NCBI RefSeq assembly: GCF_003121705.1
Contig: NZ_PYHR01000002.1
Coordinates: 310,001-374,000, forward strand
DNA length: 64,000 nucleotides
DNA from: Serinibacter arcticus
Lineage (GTDB): Bacteria > Actinomycetota > Actinomycetes > Actinomycetales > Beutenbergiaceae
Direction of reading: 5' to 3'
Shown: one piece after another, positions 53,545-61,534 of the stretch
Position numbering within the stretch: position 1 is the stretch's first letter
Layout: the number at the start of each line of letters is the position of its first letter
Position numbers and translations under genes: made by a program
The notes under the pieces: model-generated
Seen by the model: the letters and a program-made list of their open reading frames with translations, nothing else
What the model was told of the DNA's origin: nothing
The model's database searches: none

Positions 53545-55227
53545 ATGCGCAAACTTCACATCGCGGTCGTCGGCCTCGCCGCGTCGTCCCTGGTCCTGGC
53601 CGGCTGTGCCTCGGACCGCGGCGACGACGGCGCGACCACCGAGCCCGCCGAGTCGGGCTCCAGCTCGACGGCCACGGAGGGCGGCGGTTCCGACGGACCG
53701 TCGACCTTCACGTTCGCCTCGTCCTCGGACCCGGCCTCGCTCGACCCCGCGTTCGCGAGCGACGGCGAGTCCTTCCGCGTCGCACGCCAGATCTTCGAGG
53801 GCCTCGTCGGCGTCGAGCCGGGCACGGCCGACCCCGCGCCCCTGCTGGCCGAGTCCTGGGACGTGAGCGAGGACGGCCTCGAGTACACCTTCCAGCTCAA
53901 GGAGGGCGTCAGCTTCCACGACGGCACGCCGTTCGACGGCGAGGCCGTCTGCTTCAACTTCGACCGCTGGGACGGCTTCACCGGGATCGCGGCGTCCGAG
54001 TCGATGTCCTACTACTGGGGCAAGGTCAACGGCGGCTACGAGGGCGCCGGCAAGTACGCGTCGTGCGAGGCACCCGACGACGCCACGGCGGTCGTCACCC
54101 TGAGCTCGCCGCTGCCCGAGCTGGTCGCGGCACTCAGCCTCCCGGCCTTCTCGATGCAGTCGCCCACGGCGCTGCAGGAGTACGGCGCGGACGACGTCGG
54201 CGGCTCCGAGGACGCCCCGACGCTGCCGGAGTACGCCACGGGCCACCCGACCGGCACCGGCCCGTTCACCTTCACCTCGTGGAGCCCGGGCGAGAACGTC
54301 ACGCTCGGCGCCAACCCCGACTACTGGGGCGAGCAGGGTCAGATCACGACCGTCATCTTCCCCGTCATCTCCGACGCCACGGCCCGCCGCCAGGCGCTCG
54401 AGGCCGGCGACATCGACGGCTACGACCTCGTCGGCCCGGCCGACGTCGTCGCGCTGGAGGACGCCGGCTACACGATCGAGAACCGCGACCCCTTCAACGT
54501 GCTCTACCTGGGCATGAACCAGGCGATCCCGGAGCTCGCGGACATCCGCGTGCGCCAGGCGATCGCCCACGCGATCGACAAGGACTCCCTCGTCGCGGCG
54601 ACGCTCCCCGAGGGCACCCTCGTGGCGACGAACTTCGTGCCGCCGTCGGTCCGCGGCCACAGCGACGACGTGCCCACGTACGACTTCGACCAGGACGAGG
54701 CCCGCTCGCTCCTGGCCGAGGCCGGGGTCAGCGACCTGACGCTGAACTTCACCTACCCGACCAACGTGTCGCGTCCGTACATGCCGACGCCGGAGCAGGT
54801 CTTCGAGCGGATCGCCGCTGACCTCGAGGAGGTCGGCATCACGGTCGAGGCGACGCCGCTGCCGTGGAGCCCGGACTACCTCGACCGCATCCAGGGAGGC
54901 GCCGACCACGGTCTGCACCTCCTGGGCTGGACGGGTGACTACAACGACACCTACAACTTCATCGGCGTGTTCTTCGGCGCGCAGTCGAACGAGTGGGGCT
55001 TCGACGACCCGGCCCTGTTCGAGTCGCTCTCGACGGCCCGCGTGGCCACCGACGAGGCCGAGCAGACCGCGCTGTACGAGGAGGCCAACGTGGAGATCAT
55101 GACGTCGCTCCCCGGCATCCCGATCGCGCACCCGGTGCCGTCGCTCGCGTTCCGTCCCGGTGTCGAGAACTACCCGGCGTCGCCGGTCCAGGACGAGGTC
55201 TACAACGTCATCACGCTGACGGACTGA
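53545..55227 (+). CDS. Peptide/nickel-type ABC transporter substrate-binding lipoprotein
   Basis: Solute-binding family 5 (DppA/OppA/NikA-like) protein of 560 residues. Lipobox LAGC (Cys21) follows a typical signal, then a Ser/Thr/Glu linker to about residue 50. The fold has SDPASLDPAFASDGESFRVA, EGVSFHDGTPFDGEAVCFN and IRVRQAIAHAIDKDSLV, all family landmarks. ATG 53545 has GGAGGAA about 6 nt upstream. It is followed by permease and ATPase genes; a strong hairpin separates it from them, which should keep binding-protein mRNA in excess. Confidence 0.93.
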   Translation: MRKLHIAVVGLAASSLVLAGCASDRGDDGATTEPAESGSSSTATEGGGSDGPSTFTFASSSDPASLDPAFASDGESFRVARQIFEGLVGVEPGTADPAPLLAESWDVSEDGLEYTFQLKEGVSFHDGTPFDGEAVCFNFDRWDGFTGIAASESMSYYWGKVNGGYEGAGKYASCEAPDDATAVVTLSSPLPELVAALSLPAFSMQSPTALQEYGADDVGGSEDAPTLPEYATGHPTGTGPFTFTSWSPGENVTLGANPDYWGEQGQITTVIFPVISDATARRQALEAGDIDGYDLVGPADVVALEDAGYTIENRDPFNVLYLGMNQAIPELADIRVRQAIAHAIDKDSLVAATLPEGTLVATNFVPPSVRGHSDDVPTYDFDQDEARSLLAEAGVSDLTLNFTYPTNVSRPYMPTPEQVFERIAADLEEVGITVEATPLPWSPDYLDRIQGGADHGLHLLGWTGDYNDTYNFIGVFFGAQSNEWGFDDPALFESLSTARVATDEAEQTALYEEANVEIMTSLPGIPIAHPVPSLAFRPGVENYPASPVQDEVYNVITLTD

Positions 55228-55244
55228 CCCCGCCCGAACGCCCC

Positions 55245-55284
55245 GGATCCGGTGCCCGCGCCCCACGGCGCGGGCACCGGATCC
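55245..55284 (+). terminator. 18-bp hairpin between binding protein and permeases
   Basis: Perfect arms GGATCCGGTGCCCGCGCC and GGCGCGGGCACCGGATCC flank loop CCAC. The hairpin lies 17 bp after the binding-protein stop and 25 bp before the permease start. It could be a partial terminator or a 3'-end stabiliser. Confidence 0.7.
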
Positions 55285-55309
55285 GCCACGACCTGCGAGA
55301 GACCTCCTT

Positions 55310-56317
55310 GTGCTGATGCTCATCGTGCGCCGCCTGGCGCAGCTGGTGCCCACCCTGATCGGCCTGACGATCCTGCTGTTCTTCTGGGTGCGCGCCCTTC
55401 CGGGCGGCCCCGCCGTCGCGCTCCTGGGTGAGCGCGCCACCCCCGAGGCCGTCGCGGACATCAACCGCCTCTACGGCTTCGACCGCCCCCTCCTCGAGCA
55501 GTACTTCACGTACGTGGGCCGCCTGCTCCAGGGCGACTTCGGCACGTCGATCCGGACGCGTCGTCCGGTGCTCGAGGAGTTCATCGACCGGTTCCCGGCC
55601 ACGCTCGAGCTCAGCCTGGCGGCGCTGCTGTTCGCCGTCGTCGTCGCCATCCCGCTCGGCTACGTCGCCGCGCGCCGCCGCGGCACGATCGTCGACCACA
55701 CCTCCGTCGTCGTCTCGCTGATCGGTGTGACGGTCCCGGTCTTCTTCCTCGCGTTCATCCTCAAGTACGTCTTCGCGGTCAAGCTCGGCTGGTTCGCGAC
55801 GACGGGGCGCGCCTCTGTCGACATCAACGCCACCAACCCCACGAACCTCTACGTGCTCGACGGCCTGCTCACCGGTGAGCTCGACGCGAGCTGGGACGCG
55901 ATCATGCACCTGGTGCTGCCGGCGATCGCCCTCGGGTCGATCCCGCTGGCGATCATCGCGCGCATGACGCGGGCCTCGGTGATGGAGGTGCAGGGCGCCG
56001 ACTACGTGCGCACCGCCCGCGCCAAGGGCCTGCGCCCCGGCCGCCTGCGCAACCGCGTCATCCTGCGCAACGCGATGCTCCCGGTCGCCACGACGATCGG
56101 TCTGCAGGTCGGGCTGCTGCTGTCGGGCGCCGTGCTGACGGAGACGGTGTTCTCCTTCCCCGGCATCGGCAGCTTCCTCTACCAGGCCATCTCCTCCAGC
56201 GACTACCCGGTCCTGCAGGGGTTCATCCTCGCGATCGCGGTGGTGTACGCCCTGGTCAACCTCCTGGTCGACATCTCCTACGGCCTCATCGACCCCCGGA
56301 TGCGAGCCCGCTCATGA
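55310..56317 (+). CDS. ABC transporter permease, DppB-like
   Basis: Inner-membrane permease of 335 residues with six predicted helices. The conserved start LIVRRLAQLVPTLIGLTILL and the binding-protein-dependent transport signature (VMEVQGADYVRTARAKGLRP, EAA loop) are present. LLSGAVLTETVFSFPGIG is a DppB/OppB landmark. GTG 55310 is the annotated start; GTG could be replaced by ATG 55316. The stop overlaps the next permease (ATGA). Confidence 0.92.
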   Translation: MLMLIVRRLAQLVPTLIGLTILLFFWVRALPGGPAVALLGERATPEAVADINRLYGFDRPLLEQYFTYVGRLLQGDFGTSIRTRRPVLEEFIDRFPATLELSLAALLFAVVVAIPLGYVAARRRGTIVDHTSVVVSLIGVTVPVFFLAFILKYVFAVKLGWFATTGRASVDINATNPTNLYVLDGLLTGELDASWDAIMHLVLPAIALGSIPLAIIARMTRASVMEVQGADYVRTARAKGLRPGRLRNRVILRNAMLPVATTIGLQVGLLLSGAVLTETVFSFPGIGSFLYQAISSSDYPVLQGFILAIAVVYALVNLLVDISYGLIDPRMRARS

Positions 56318-57279
56318 CCGCCGTCCTCCCGCCCAGCCACGACCCCGACGAGCCGGCGCTGACCGAGACCCCGATCGTCAACGAGAAGGAGACGAGGCGC
56401 GGCAAGGACGACGCGGGCGCCAGCATCTGGCGCCTCGCGTTCCGTCGGCTGCGCCGCAACCCGGTCGCGATCATCGGCGCCGTCATCGTCGCGATCTTCC
56501 TGATCGTCGCCATCGCGGCACCGTGGCTGGCGCCGTTCCCCGGGGACGCGACGCCCGGCCGCAACCTCATCCGCCCCACCTTCATCCCCGGCCCCTCGGC
56601 GGAGTTCCCGCTCGGGCTCGACCGGTTCGGCGGCGACGTCCTCAGCAAGCTGATCTGGGGTGCGCGCGCCTCGCTGGTCATCGGTGTCCTCTCGACGCTC
56701 ATCGGCCTGGTCGGCGGCGTGCTGCTCGGGCTGCTCGCCGGGGCGTTCGGCGGTTGGGTCGACTCCGGCGTGATGCGCCTGGTCGACCTCATGCTCGCGG
56801 TCCCCTCGCTGCTGCTCGCCGTCTCCATCGCCGCCGTCGCGGGTCAGCGCCCGTTCGCGGTGATCCTGGCGATCGGGGTGGTCCAGATCCCCATCTTCGC
56901 CCGGCTGCTGCGCGGCTCGATGCTGGCGCAGAAGGGCCAGGACTACGTGCTGGCCGCGCGCTCGCTGGGTCTCAGCCGGGGCACCGTGACGATGTCCCAC
57001 GTCCTGCCCAACAGCCTCGGACCGGTGATCGTCCAGGCCACCCTCGTGCTGGCGACGGCGGTCATCGAGGCCGCGGCCCTGTCCTTCCTCGGTCTCGGCG
57101 GCGGACGCCCGACGACGGCCGAGTGGGGGCGCATGCTCACGCAGGCCCAGAACGAGCTCGCCATCGCGCCGCAGCTCGCGATCTACCCCGGCCTGTGCAT
57201 CTCCATCACGGCGCTCGGCTTCACCCTGCTGGGGGAGTCGATGCGCGAGGCGCTCGACCCGCGCTCGAGGAAGGGCTGA
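56314..57279 (+). CDS. ABC transporter permease, DppC-like
   Basis: The 321-residue partner permease. A charged N-terminal segment of about 45 residues precedes the first helix (VAIIGAVIVAIFLIVAIAA). The extracytoplasmic FPLGLDRFGGDVLSKLIWGA and the EAA loop LAQKGQDYVLAARSLGLSRG match DppC/OppC. LSFLGLGGGRPTTAEWGRML near the C-terminus is a strong family mark. ATG 56314 overlaps the upstream stop, and the ATPase gene begins 3 nt after its end. Confidence 0.93.
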   Translation: MTAVLPPSHDPDEPALTETPIVNEKETRRGKDDAGASIWRLAFRRLRRNPVAIIGAVIVAIFLIVAIAAPWLAPFPGDATPGRNLIRPTFIPGPSAEFPLGLDRFGGDVLSKLIWGARASLVIGVLSTLIGLVGGVLLGLLAGAFGGWVDSGVMRLVDLMLAVPSLLLAVSIAAVAGQRPFAVILAIGVVQIPIFARLLRGSMLAQKGQDYVLAARSLGLSRGTVTMSHVLPNSLGPVIVQATLVLATAVIEAAALSFLGLGGGRPTTAEWGRMLTQAQNELAIAPQLAIYPGLCISITALGFTLLGESMREALDPRSRKG

Positions 57280-57282
57280 CCC

Positions 57283-59097
57283 ATGACCGAGGACCTCGGC
57301 GTGCCGACCACCCCCGCACCCACCCCCGAACCCGGGGCCGCGACCGACGTGCTGCTGCGCGTACGCGACCTCGAGGTCACCTTCTCCACCGAGCAGGGCC
57401 CGGTCGTGGCCGCGCGGAACGTCTCCTTCGACGTCCTCGAGGGCCAGACCGTGGCGATCGTCGGCGAGTCGGGCTCCGGCAAGACGACCGTCGCGACGGC
57501 GGTGCTGGGCCTCCTGCCCGGCAACGGCCGCGTGACCGCCGGCTCGGTGGAGATCTCGGGCCGCGACGTCGTCGGGCTCTCACGCGCGGAGCTGCAGAAG
57601 ATGCGGGGCCGCGTGCTCGGCCTCGTCCCGCAGGACCCCATGACCAACCTCAACCCGGTCGCGACGGTCGGGAGCCAGGTCGTCGAGGCCCTCGAGGCGA
57701 CGGGGACCGAGCGCGGACGGGCGGCGAGGGACCGTGCCCGCGAGCTGCTCGTCGAGGTCGGCCTCAGCGACGCCGACAGCCGCATGGGTTCCTACCCGCA
57801 CGAGTTCTCCGGCGGCATGCGCCAGCGCGCGCTCATCGCGATCGGGCTCGCCGGGTCGCCCCAGCTCCTCGTGGCCGACGAGCCCACGTCGGCCCTCGAC
57901 GTCACGGTGCAGCGCGTCATCCTCGACAAGCTCGCCGACCTCACGACCTCGCGCGGCACGTCGGTCCTGCTGATCACGCACGACCTGGGCCTGGCCGCCG
58001 AGCGCGCGTCCCACCTCCTGGTGATGTACCGCGGCGAGCTCGTCGAGCACGGGGCCGCCCGCGAGATCCTGCGCGACCCCCAGCACGAGTACACGAAGCG
58101 GCTGCTGGCCGCGGCACCGTCGCTGGCCTCGCGCCGGATCCAGATCGCCAAGCACAGCGGCCACCTCGAGGCCGTCACCGACGACCTGCTCGCGCCGACC
58201 GAGCGCACGGACGAGCCGTCGGACGTCGCGACCGCGCCGACGACCGGTGCGACCGGCGGCGTGACGGCGGACCCGGCGTCCGACGTCGACACCCCCGCCC
58301 CGGTCATCCGCGCGGTGAACCTGCGCAAGGTCTTCCCGGGCGGCCGCCGCGGTCTGCGACGCCGGAGCGACGTCGTCGCGGTCGACGACGTCTCGTTCGC
58401 CATCCCGCGCGGCCGGACGCTCGGCATCGTGGGGGAGTCGGGATCGGGCAAGTCGACCGTCGCGAAGATGGTGCTCGACCTGCTGCCCCCGACCTCGGGG
58501 AGCGTCGAGCTCGACGGGCTCACGGTGGGCGCCCGCACCCAGGCCGAGGAGGTCGCCTTCCGCCGGCGGGTGCAGCCGATCTTCCAGGACCCGTACTCCT
58601 CGCTCGACCCCCTGTTCACGATCGCGCGCACCGTCGAGGAGCCCCTGCGGGCTCACGGCGTCGGCTCGGCGACCGTGCGACGCGCGCGGGTCAGGGAGCT
58701 GTTGGACCAGGTCGCGCTGCCGAGCGACGTGATGCGTCGCTACCCCTCGGAGCTCTCGGGCGGTCAGCGGCAGCGGGTCGCGATCGCCCGCGCGCTGGCG
58801 CTCAACCCCGACGTCGTCGTGTGCGACGAGGCGGTCTCGGCGCTCGACGTCGTGGTGCAGGCCCAGATCCTGCACCTGCTCGCCGAGCTGCAGACGGAGC
58901 TCGACCTCACCTACCTGTTCATCTCCCACGACCTCGCCGTGGTCCGTCAGATCGCGGACCAGGTCGTCGTGATGGAGCACGGGCGCGTGGTGGAGCAGGG
59001 CAGCACGGACCAGGTGTTCGACGACCCCCAGGAGGCCTACACCCAGGCCCTCCTGGCGGCGATCCCCGGGGCTGGTCTCGAGCTGGCGATCTCCTGA
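57283..59097 (+). CDS. Fused dual ABC ATPase, DppD-DppF-like
   Basis: Two ATPase domains in one 604-residue chain power the peptide-type importer. Domain 1 has Walker A GESGSGKTT, signature FSGGMRQRALIAIGL and Walker B LLVADEPTSALDV. Domain 2 (from about residue 340) has Walker A GESGSGKST, signature [15 protein letters not shown] and Walker B VVVCDEAVSALDV. Each domain is followed by a partial oligopeptide-transport C-terminal extension (YTKRLLAAAPSL, YTQALLAAIPGA). ATG 57283 follows the DppC gene closely. Fusion keeps the two sites in a 1:1 ratio. Confidence 0.93.
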   Translation: MTEDLGVPTTPAPTPEPGAATDVLLRVRDLEVTFSTEQGPVVAARNVSFDVLEGQTVAIVGESGSGKTTVATAVLGLLPGNGRVTAGSVEISGRDVVGLSRAELQKMRGRVLGLVPQDPMTNLNPVATVGSQVVEALEATGTERGRAARDRARELLVEVGLSDADSRMGSYPHEFSGGMRQRALIAIGLAGSPQLLVADEPTSALDVTVQRVILDKLADLTTSRGTSVLLITHDLGLAAERASHLLVMYRGELVEHGAAREILRDPQHEYTKRLLAAAPSLASRRIQIAKHSGHLEAVTDDLLAPTERTDEPSDVATAPTTGATGGVTADPASDVDTPAPVIRAVNLRKVFPGGRRGLRRRSDVVAVDDVSFAIPRGRTLGIVGESGSGKSTVAKMVLDLLPPTSGSVELDGLTVGARTQAEEVAFRRRVQPIFQDPYSSLDPLFTIARTVEEPLRAHGVGSATVRRARVRELLDQVALPSDVMRRYPSELSGGQRQRVAIARALALNPDVVVCDEAVSALDVVVQAQILHLLAELQTELDLTYLFISHDLAVVRQIADQVVVMEHGRVVEQGSTDQVFDDPQEAYTQALLAAIPGAGLELAIS

Positions 59098-59136
59098 TCG
59101 TCCGCCGACGCGTCCCGACGCACCCCGACCGCGGTG

Positions 59137-59166
59137 TTGGCGCACGCGCGGCGGCCGGGCTAGGAT
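59137..59166 (+). promoter_or_regulatory. Putative rpsA promoter (TTGGCG, 18 nt, TAGGAT)
   Basis: A -35-like TTGGCG at 59137-59142 and -10 TAGGAT at 59161-59166 are 18 nt apart, the best sigma-A-like pair in the window. It predicts an rpsA leader of about 165 nt. Confidence 0.6.
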
Positions 59167-59337
59167 GGACGCTGGCGCTTGCTGCTCGCGCGCCCTCTCA
59201 TGCTCTGGTGATCGCCCTCCGTGACGGTCCGTGGCCGGTCGGGAGGCGCGGGCGACCGCCGGTCCTCATCCTGGACCGACGGGCGGACGCCGTCCACCAG
59301 TCCATTCGATCCCTGTCCGCAACGGAGTCTCTCCTAC

Positions 59338-60828
59338 ATGACCATCTCCACCCCCGCCCCGGCTGTCCCGCAGGTCGCGATCAACGACATCGGTTCGGCC
59401 GAGGACTTCCTCGCCGCCGTCGACGCGACCATCAAGTACTTCAACGACGGCGACATCGTCGAGGGCACCATCGTCAAGGTCGACCGCGACGAGGTCCTTC
59501 TTGACATCGGTTACAAGACGGAGGGGGTCATCCTCTCCCGCGAGCTCTCGATCAAGCACGACGTCGACCCGGACGAGGTCGTCAAGGTCGGCGAGATCGT
59601 CGAGGCCCTGGTCCTCCAGAAGGAGGACAAGGAGGGACGTCTTCTCCTGTCCAAGAAGCGCGCCCAGTACGAGCGCGCCTGGGGCACGATCGAGAAGATC
59701 AAGGAGGAGGACGGCGTCGTCACCGGCACCGTCATCGAGGTCGTCAAGGGTGGACTCATCCTCGACATCGGCCTCCGTGGCTTCCTCCCCGCCTCGCTCG
59801 TGGAGATGCGTCGCGTCCGCGACCTCCAGCCGTACGTCGGCAAGGAGATCGAGGCCAAGATCATCGAGCTCGACAAGAACCGCAACAACGTGGTCCTGTC
59901 GCGTCGCGCCTGGCTCGAGCAGACCCAGTCCGAGGTCCGCTCGACCTTCCTGTCGACGCTGGCCAAGGGCCAGGTGCGTCCGGGTGTCGTGTCGTCCATC
60001 GTGAACTTCGGTGCGTTCGTGGACCTCGGCGGCGTCGACGGTCTCGTCCACGTCTCGGAGCTGTCCTGGAAGCACATCGACCACCCCTCCGAGGTCGTCG
60101 AGGTCGGCCAGGAGGTCACGGTCGAGGTTCTCGACGTCGAGCTCGACCGCGAGCGCGTCTCGCTGTCGCTCAAGGCGACGCAGGAGGACCCGTGGCAGCA
60201 GTTCGCGCGGACCCACGCCATCGGTCAGGTCGTGCCCGGAAAGGTCACCAAGCTCGTCCCGTTCGGTGCGTTCGTTCGTGTCGAGGACGGCATCGAGGGC
60301 CTCGTGCACATCTCCGAGCTGGCCGTGCGTCACGTCGAGCTCCCGGAGCAGGTCGCGAAGGTCGGCGAGGAGGTCTTCGTCAAGGTCATCGACATCGACC
60401 TCGAGCGTCGCCGCATCTCGCTGTCGCTGAAGCAGGCCAACGAGGGCGTCGACCCCGCGTCGGACGACTTCGACCCCAGCCTCTACGGCATGGCGGCCGA
60501 GTACGACGAGGCCGGGAACTACAAGTACCCGGAGGGCTTCGACTCGGAGACCAACGAGTGGCTCGAGGGCTTCGACACGCAGCGCGAGGAGTGGGAGCGG
60601 CAGTACGCCGAGGCCCAGTCGCGCTGGGAGGCCCACAAGAAGCAGGTCGCCAGCGCGATCGAGGCCGACGCCGAGGCTCCGGCCGAGGCGGCCGGCACGA
60701 GCAGCAGCAGCAGCTCCTCCTCGGAGTCCGCTGCGTCCAGCTACTCCTCGGCCCCGTCGGGCCCGAGCGGGACGCTGGCCTCGGACGAGGCGCTCGCCGC
60801 GCTTCGCGAGAAGCTCACCGGCGCCTGA
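59338..60828 (+). CDS. rpsA: 30S ribosomal protein S1
   Basis: Four S1 RNA-binding domains (about residues 35-105, 122-187, 208-276, 293-362) are present in this 496-residue protein. Each has the G-x-V/I-x-x-V then G-F/A-F/L-V/L pattern (for example VVSSIVNFGAFVDLGGVDG). The domain count matches the actinobacterial form, which is shorter than the six-domain E. coli S1. An acidic C-terminal stretch contains a Ser-rich run (about residues 458-480). ATG 59338 has CGGAGTC about 8 nt upstream. It ends 23 bp before the hairpin at 60852. Confidence 0.96.
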   Translation: MTISTPAPAVPQVAINDIGSAEDFLAAVDATIKYFNDGDIVEGTIVKVDRDEVLLDIGYKTEGVILSRELSIKHDVDPDEVVKVGEIVEALVLQKEDKEGRLLLSKKRAQYERAWGTIEKIKEEDGVVTGTVIEVVKGGLILDIGLRGFLPASLVEMRRVRDLQPYVGKEIEAKIIELDKNRNNVVLSRRAWLEQTQSEVRSTFLSTLAKGQVRPGVVSSIVNFGAFVDLGGVDGLVHVSELSWKHIDHPSEVVEVGQEVTVEVLDVELDRERVSLSLKATQEDPWQQFARTHAIGQVVPGKVTKLVPFGAFVRVEDGIEGLVHISELAVRHVELPEQVAKVGEEVFVKVIDIDLERRRISLSLKQANEGVDPASDDFDPSLYGMAAEYDEAGNYKYPEGFDSETNEWLEGFDTQREEWERQYAEAQSRWEAHKKQVASAIEADAEAPAEAAGTSSSSSSSSESAASSYSSAPSGPSGTLASDEALAALREKLTGA

Positions 60829-60851
60829 GCCCCAGGCTCCCGTAGCACCGA

Positions 60852-60887
60852 CGACGCCCGTCACCTCCTCGGAGGTGGCGGGCGTCG
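60852..60887 (+). terminator. Terminator hairpin after rpsA
   Basis: Arms CGACGCCCGTCACCTCC and GGAGGTGGCGGGCGTCG form a 17-bp stem with one G-U pair around TC. The arm matches that of the hairpin at 44231. It sits between rpsA and the convergent Nudix gene and could act in both directions. Confidence 0.7.
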
Positions 60888-60890
60888 CCG

Positions 60891-60956
60891 TCGTCCGGGG
60901 GTACTTCCCGACCCACCCGGGGGTACTTCCTGCCGCACCAGGGGGTCATTCGTGTC
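60891..60956 (+). repeat. Three 22-bp units (forward orientation), rpsA-Nudix gap
   Basis: Units at 60891, 60913 and 60935 have GGGGGTACTTCC or a close variant at exact 22-bp spacing. They directly follow the hairpin at 60852 and end one base before the Nudix stop codon (60958), so they fill the gap between the convergent genes. Confidence 0.85.
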
Positions 60957-60957
60957 G

Positions 60958-61512
60958 TCAGCCCCAGCGCCCGAACGTGATCGCGGCGAGGGCCAGGGCG
61001 GCGAGCGTCTCGCCGTCGCGAATCTCGCCGCGTCGCACGAGGTCGCCGATCTCCGACCACTCCACGGTGCGGACCTGGGAAATGCCCTCCGCGGCGGCGT
61101 CGTGCCCGACTCCGTCCCCGACGACGACACCCTCGGCCACCACCACCGTGCCCGGCGCCCGACACACGCCGTTGAGCGAGTCGACCTCGCCCGCGATCCG
61201 CCAGCGACCGCCGGTCACGCCGGCCTCCTCGAGCAGCTCTCGCCGCCCGGCGGTGATCGGGTCCTCACCGTCGCTACCGCCGGCCGGCACCTCCCAGCCC
61301 GCGCCCGTCGTGTACCGGTCGACCTTCACCAGCACGACCCTGTCCTCGTCGTCGACGGCGACGACGAAGACCGCGGGGGAGCGCACCTCCACGACGCCGT
61401 AGATCCCGGTCCCGCCGTCGGGTCGGACCACCTCGTCCTCGGTGACGCTGATCCAGGGATTGCCGTAGACCTCACGGCTCGAGACCTGCTGCCACTGCGA
61501 CGTCGCGCTCAT
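60958..61512 (-). CDS. Nudix hydrolase (ADP-ribose pyrophosphatase-like)
   Basis: The 184-residue protein hydrolyses a nucleoside diphosphate linked to another group; the preceding PAGG resembles ADP-ribose pyrophosphatases, but the substrate is unproven. The Nudix box is REL-x-EEAGV with upstream GGSDGEDPITAGR, where the leading Gly of the G-x5-E pattern is off by one residue; the metal-binding RELLEEAG is intact. ATG 61512 has CACAAT 6 nt upstream, so it may be leaderless. It is convergent with rpsA. Confidence 0.85.
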   Translation of the reverse strand: MSATSQWQQVSSREVYGNPWISVTEDEVVRPDGGTGIYGVVEVRSPAVFVVAVDDEDRVVLVKVDRYTTGAGWEVPAGGSDGEDPITAGRRELLEEAGVTGGRWRIAGEVDSLNGVCRAPGTVVVAEGVVVGDGVGHDAAAEGISQVRTVEWSEIGDLVRRGEIRDGETLAALALAAITFGRWG

Positions 61513-61518
61513 CGCCCG

Positions 61519-61524
61519 ATTGTG
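61519..61524 (-). promoter_or_regulatory. Putative -10 (CACAAT) of the Nudix gene
   Basis: CACAAT on the minus strand ends 6 nt before ATG 61512. It departs from the TAGGCT form, so this is a weak call. Confidence 0.3.
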
Positions 61525-61534
61525 TCAGCCCCGG

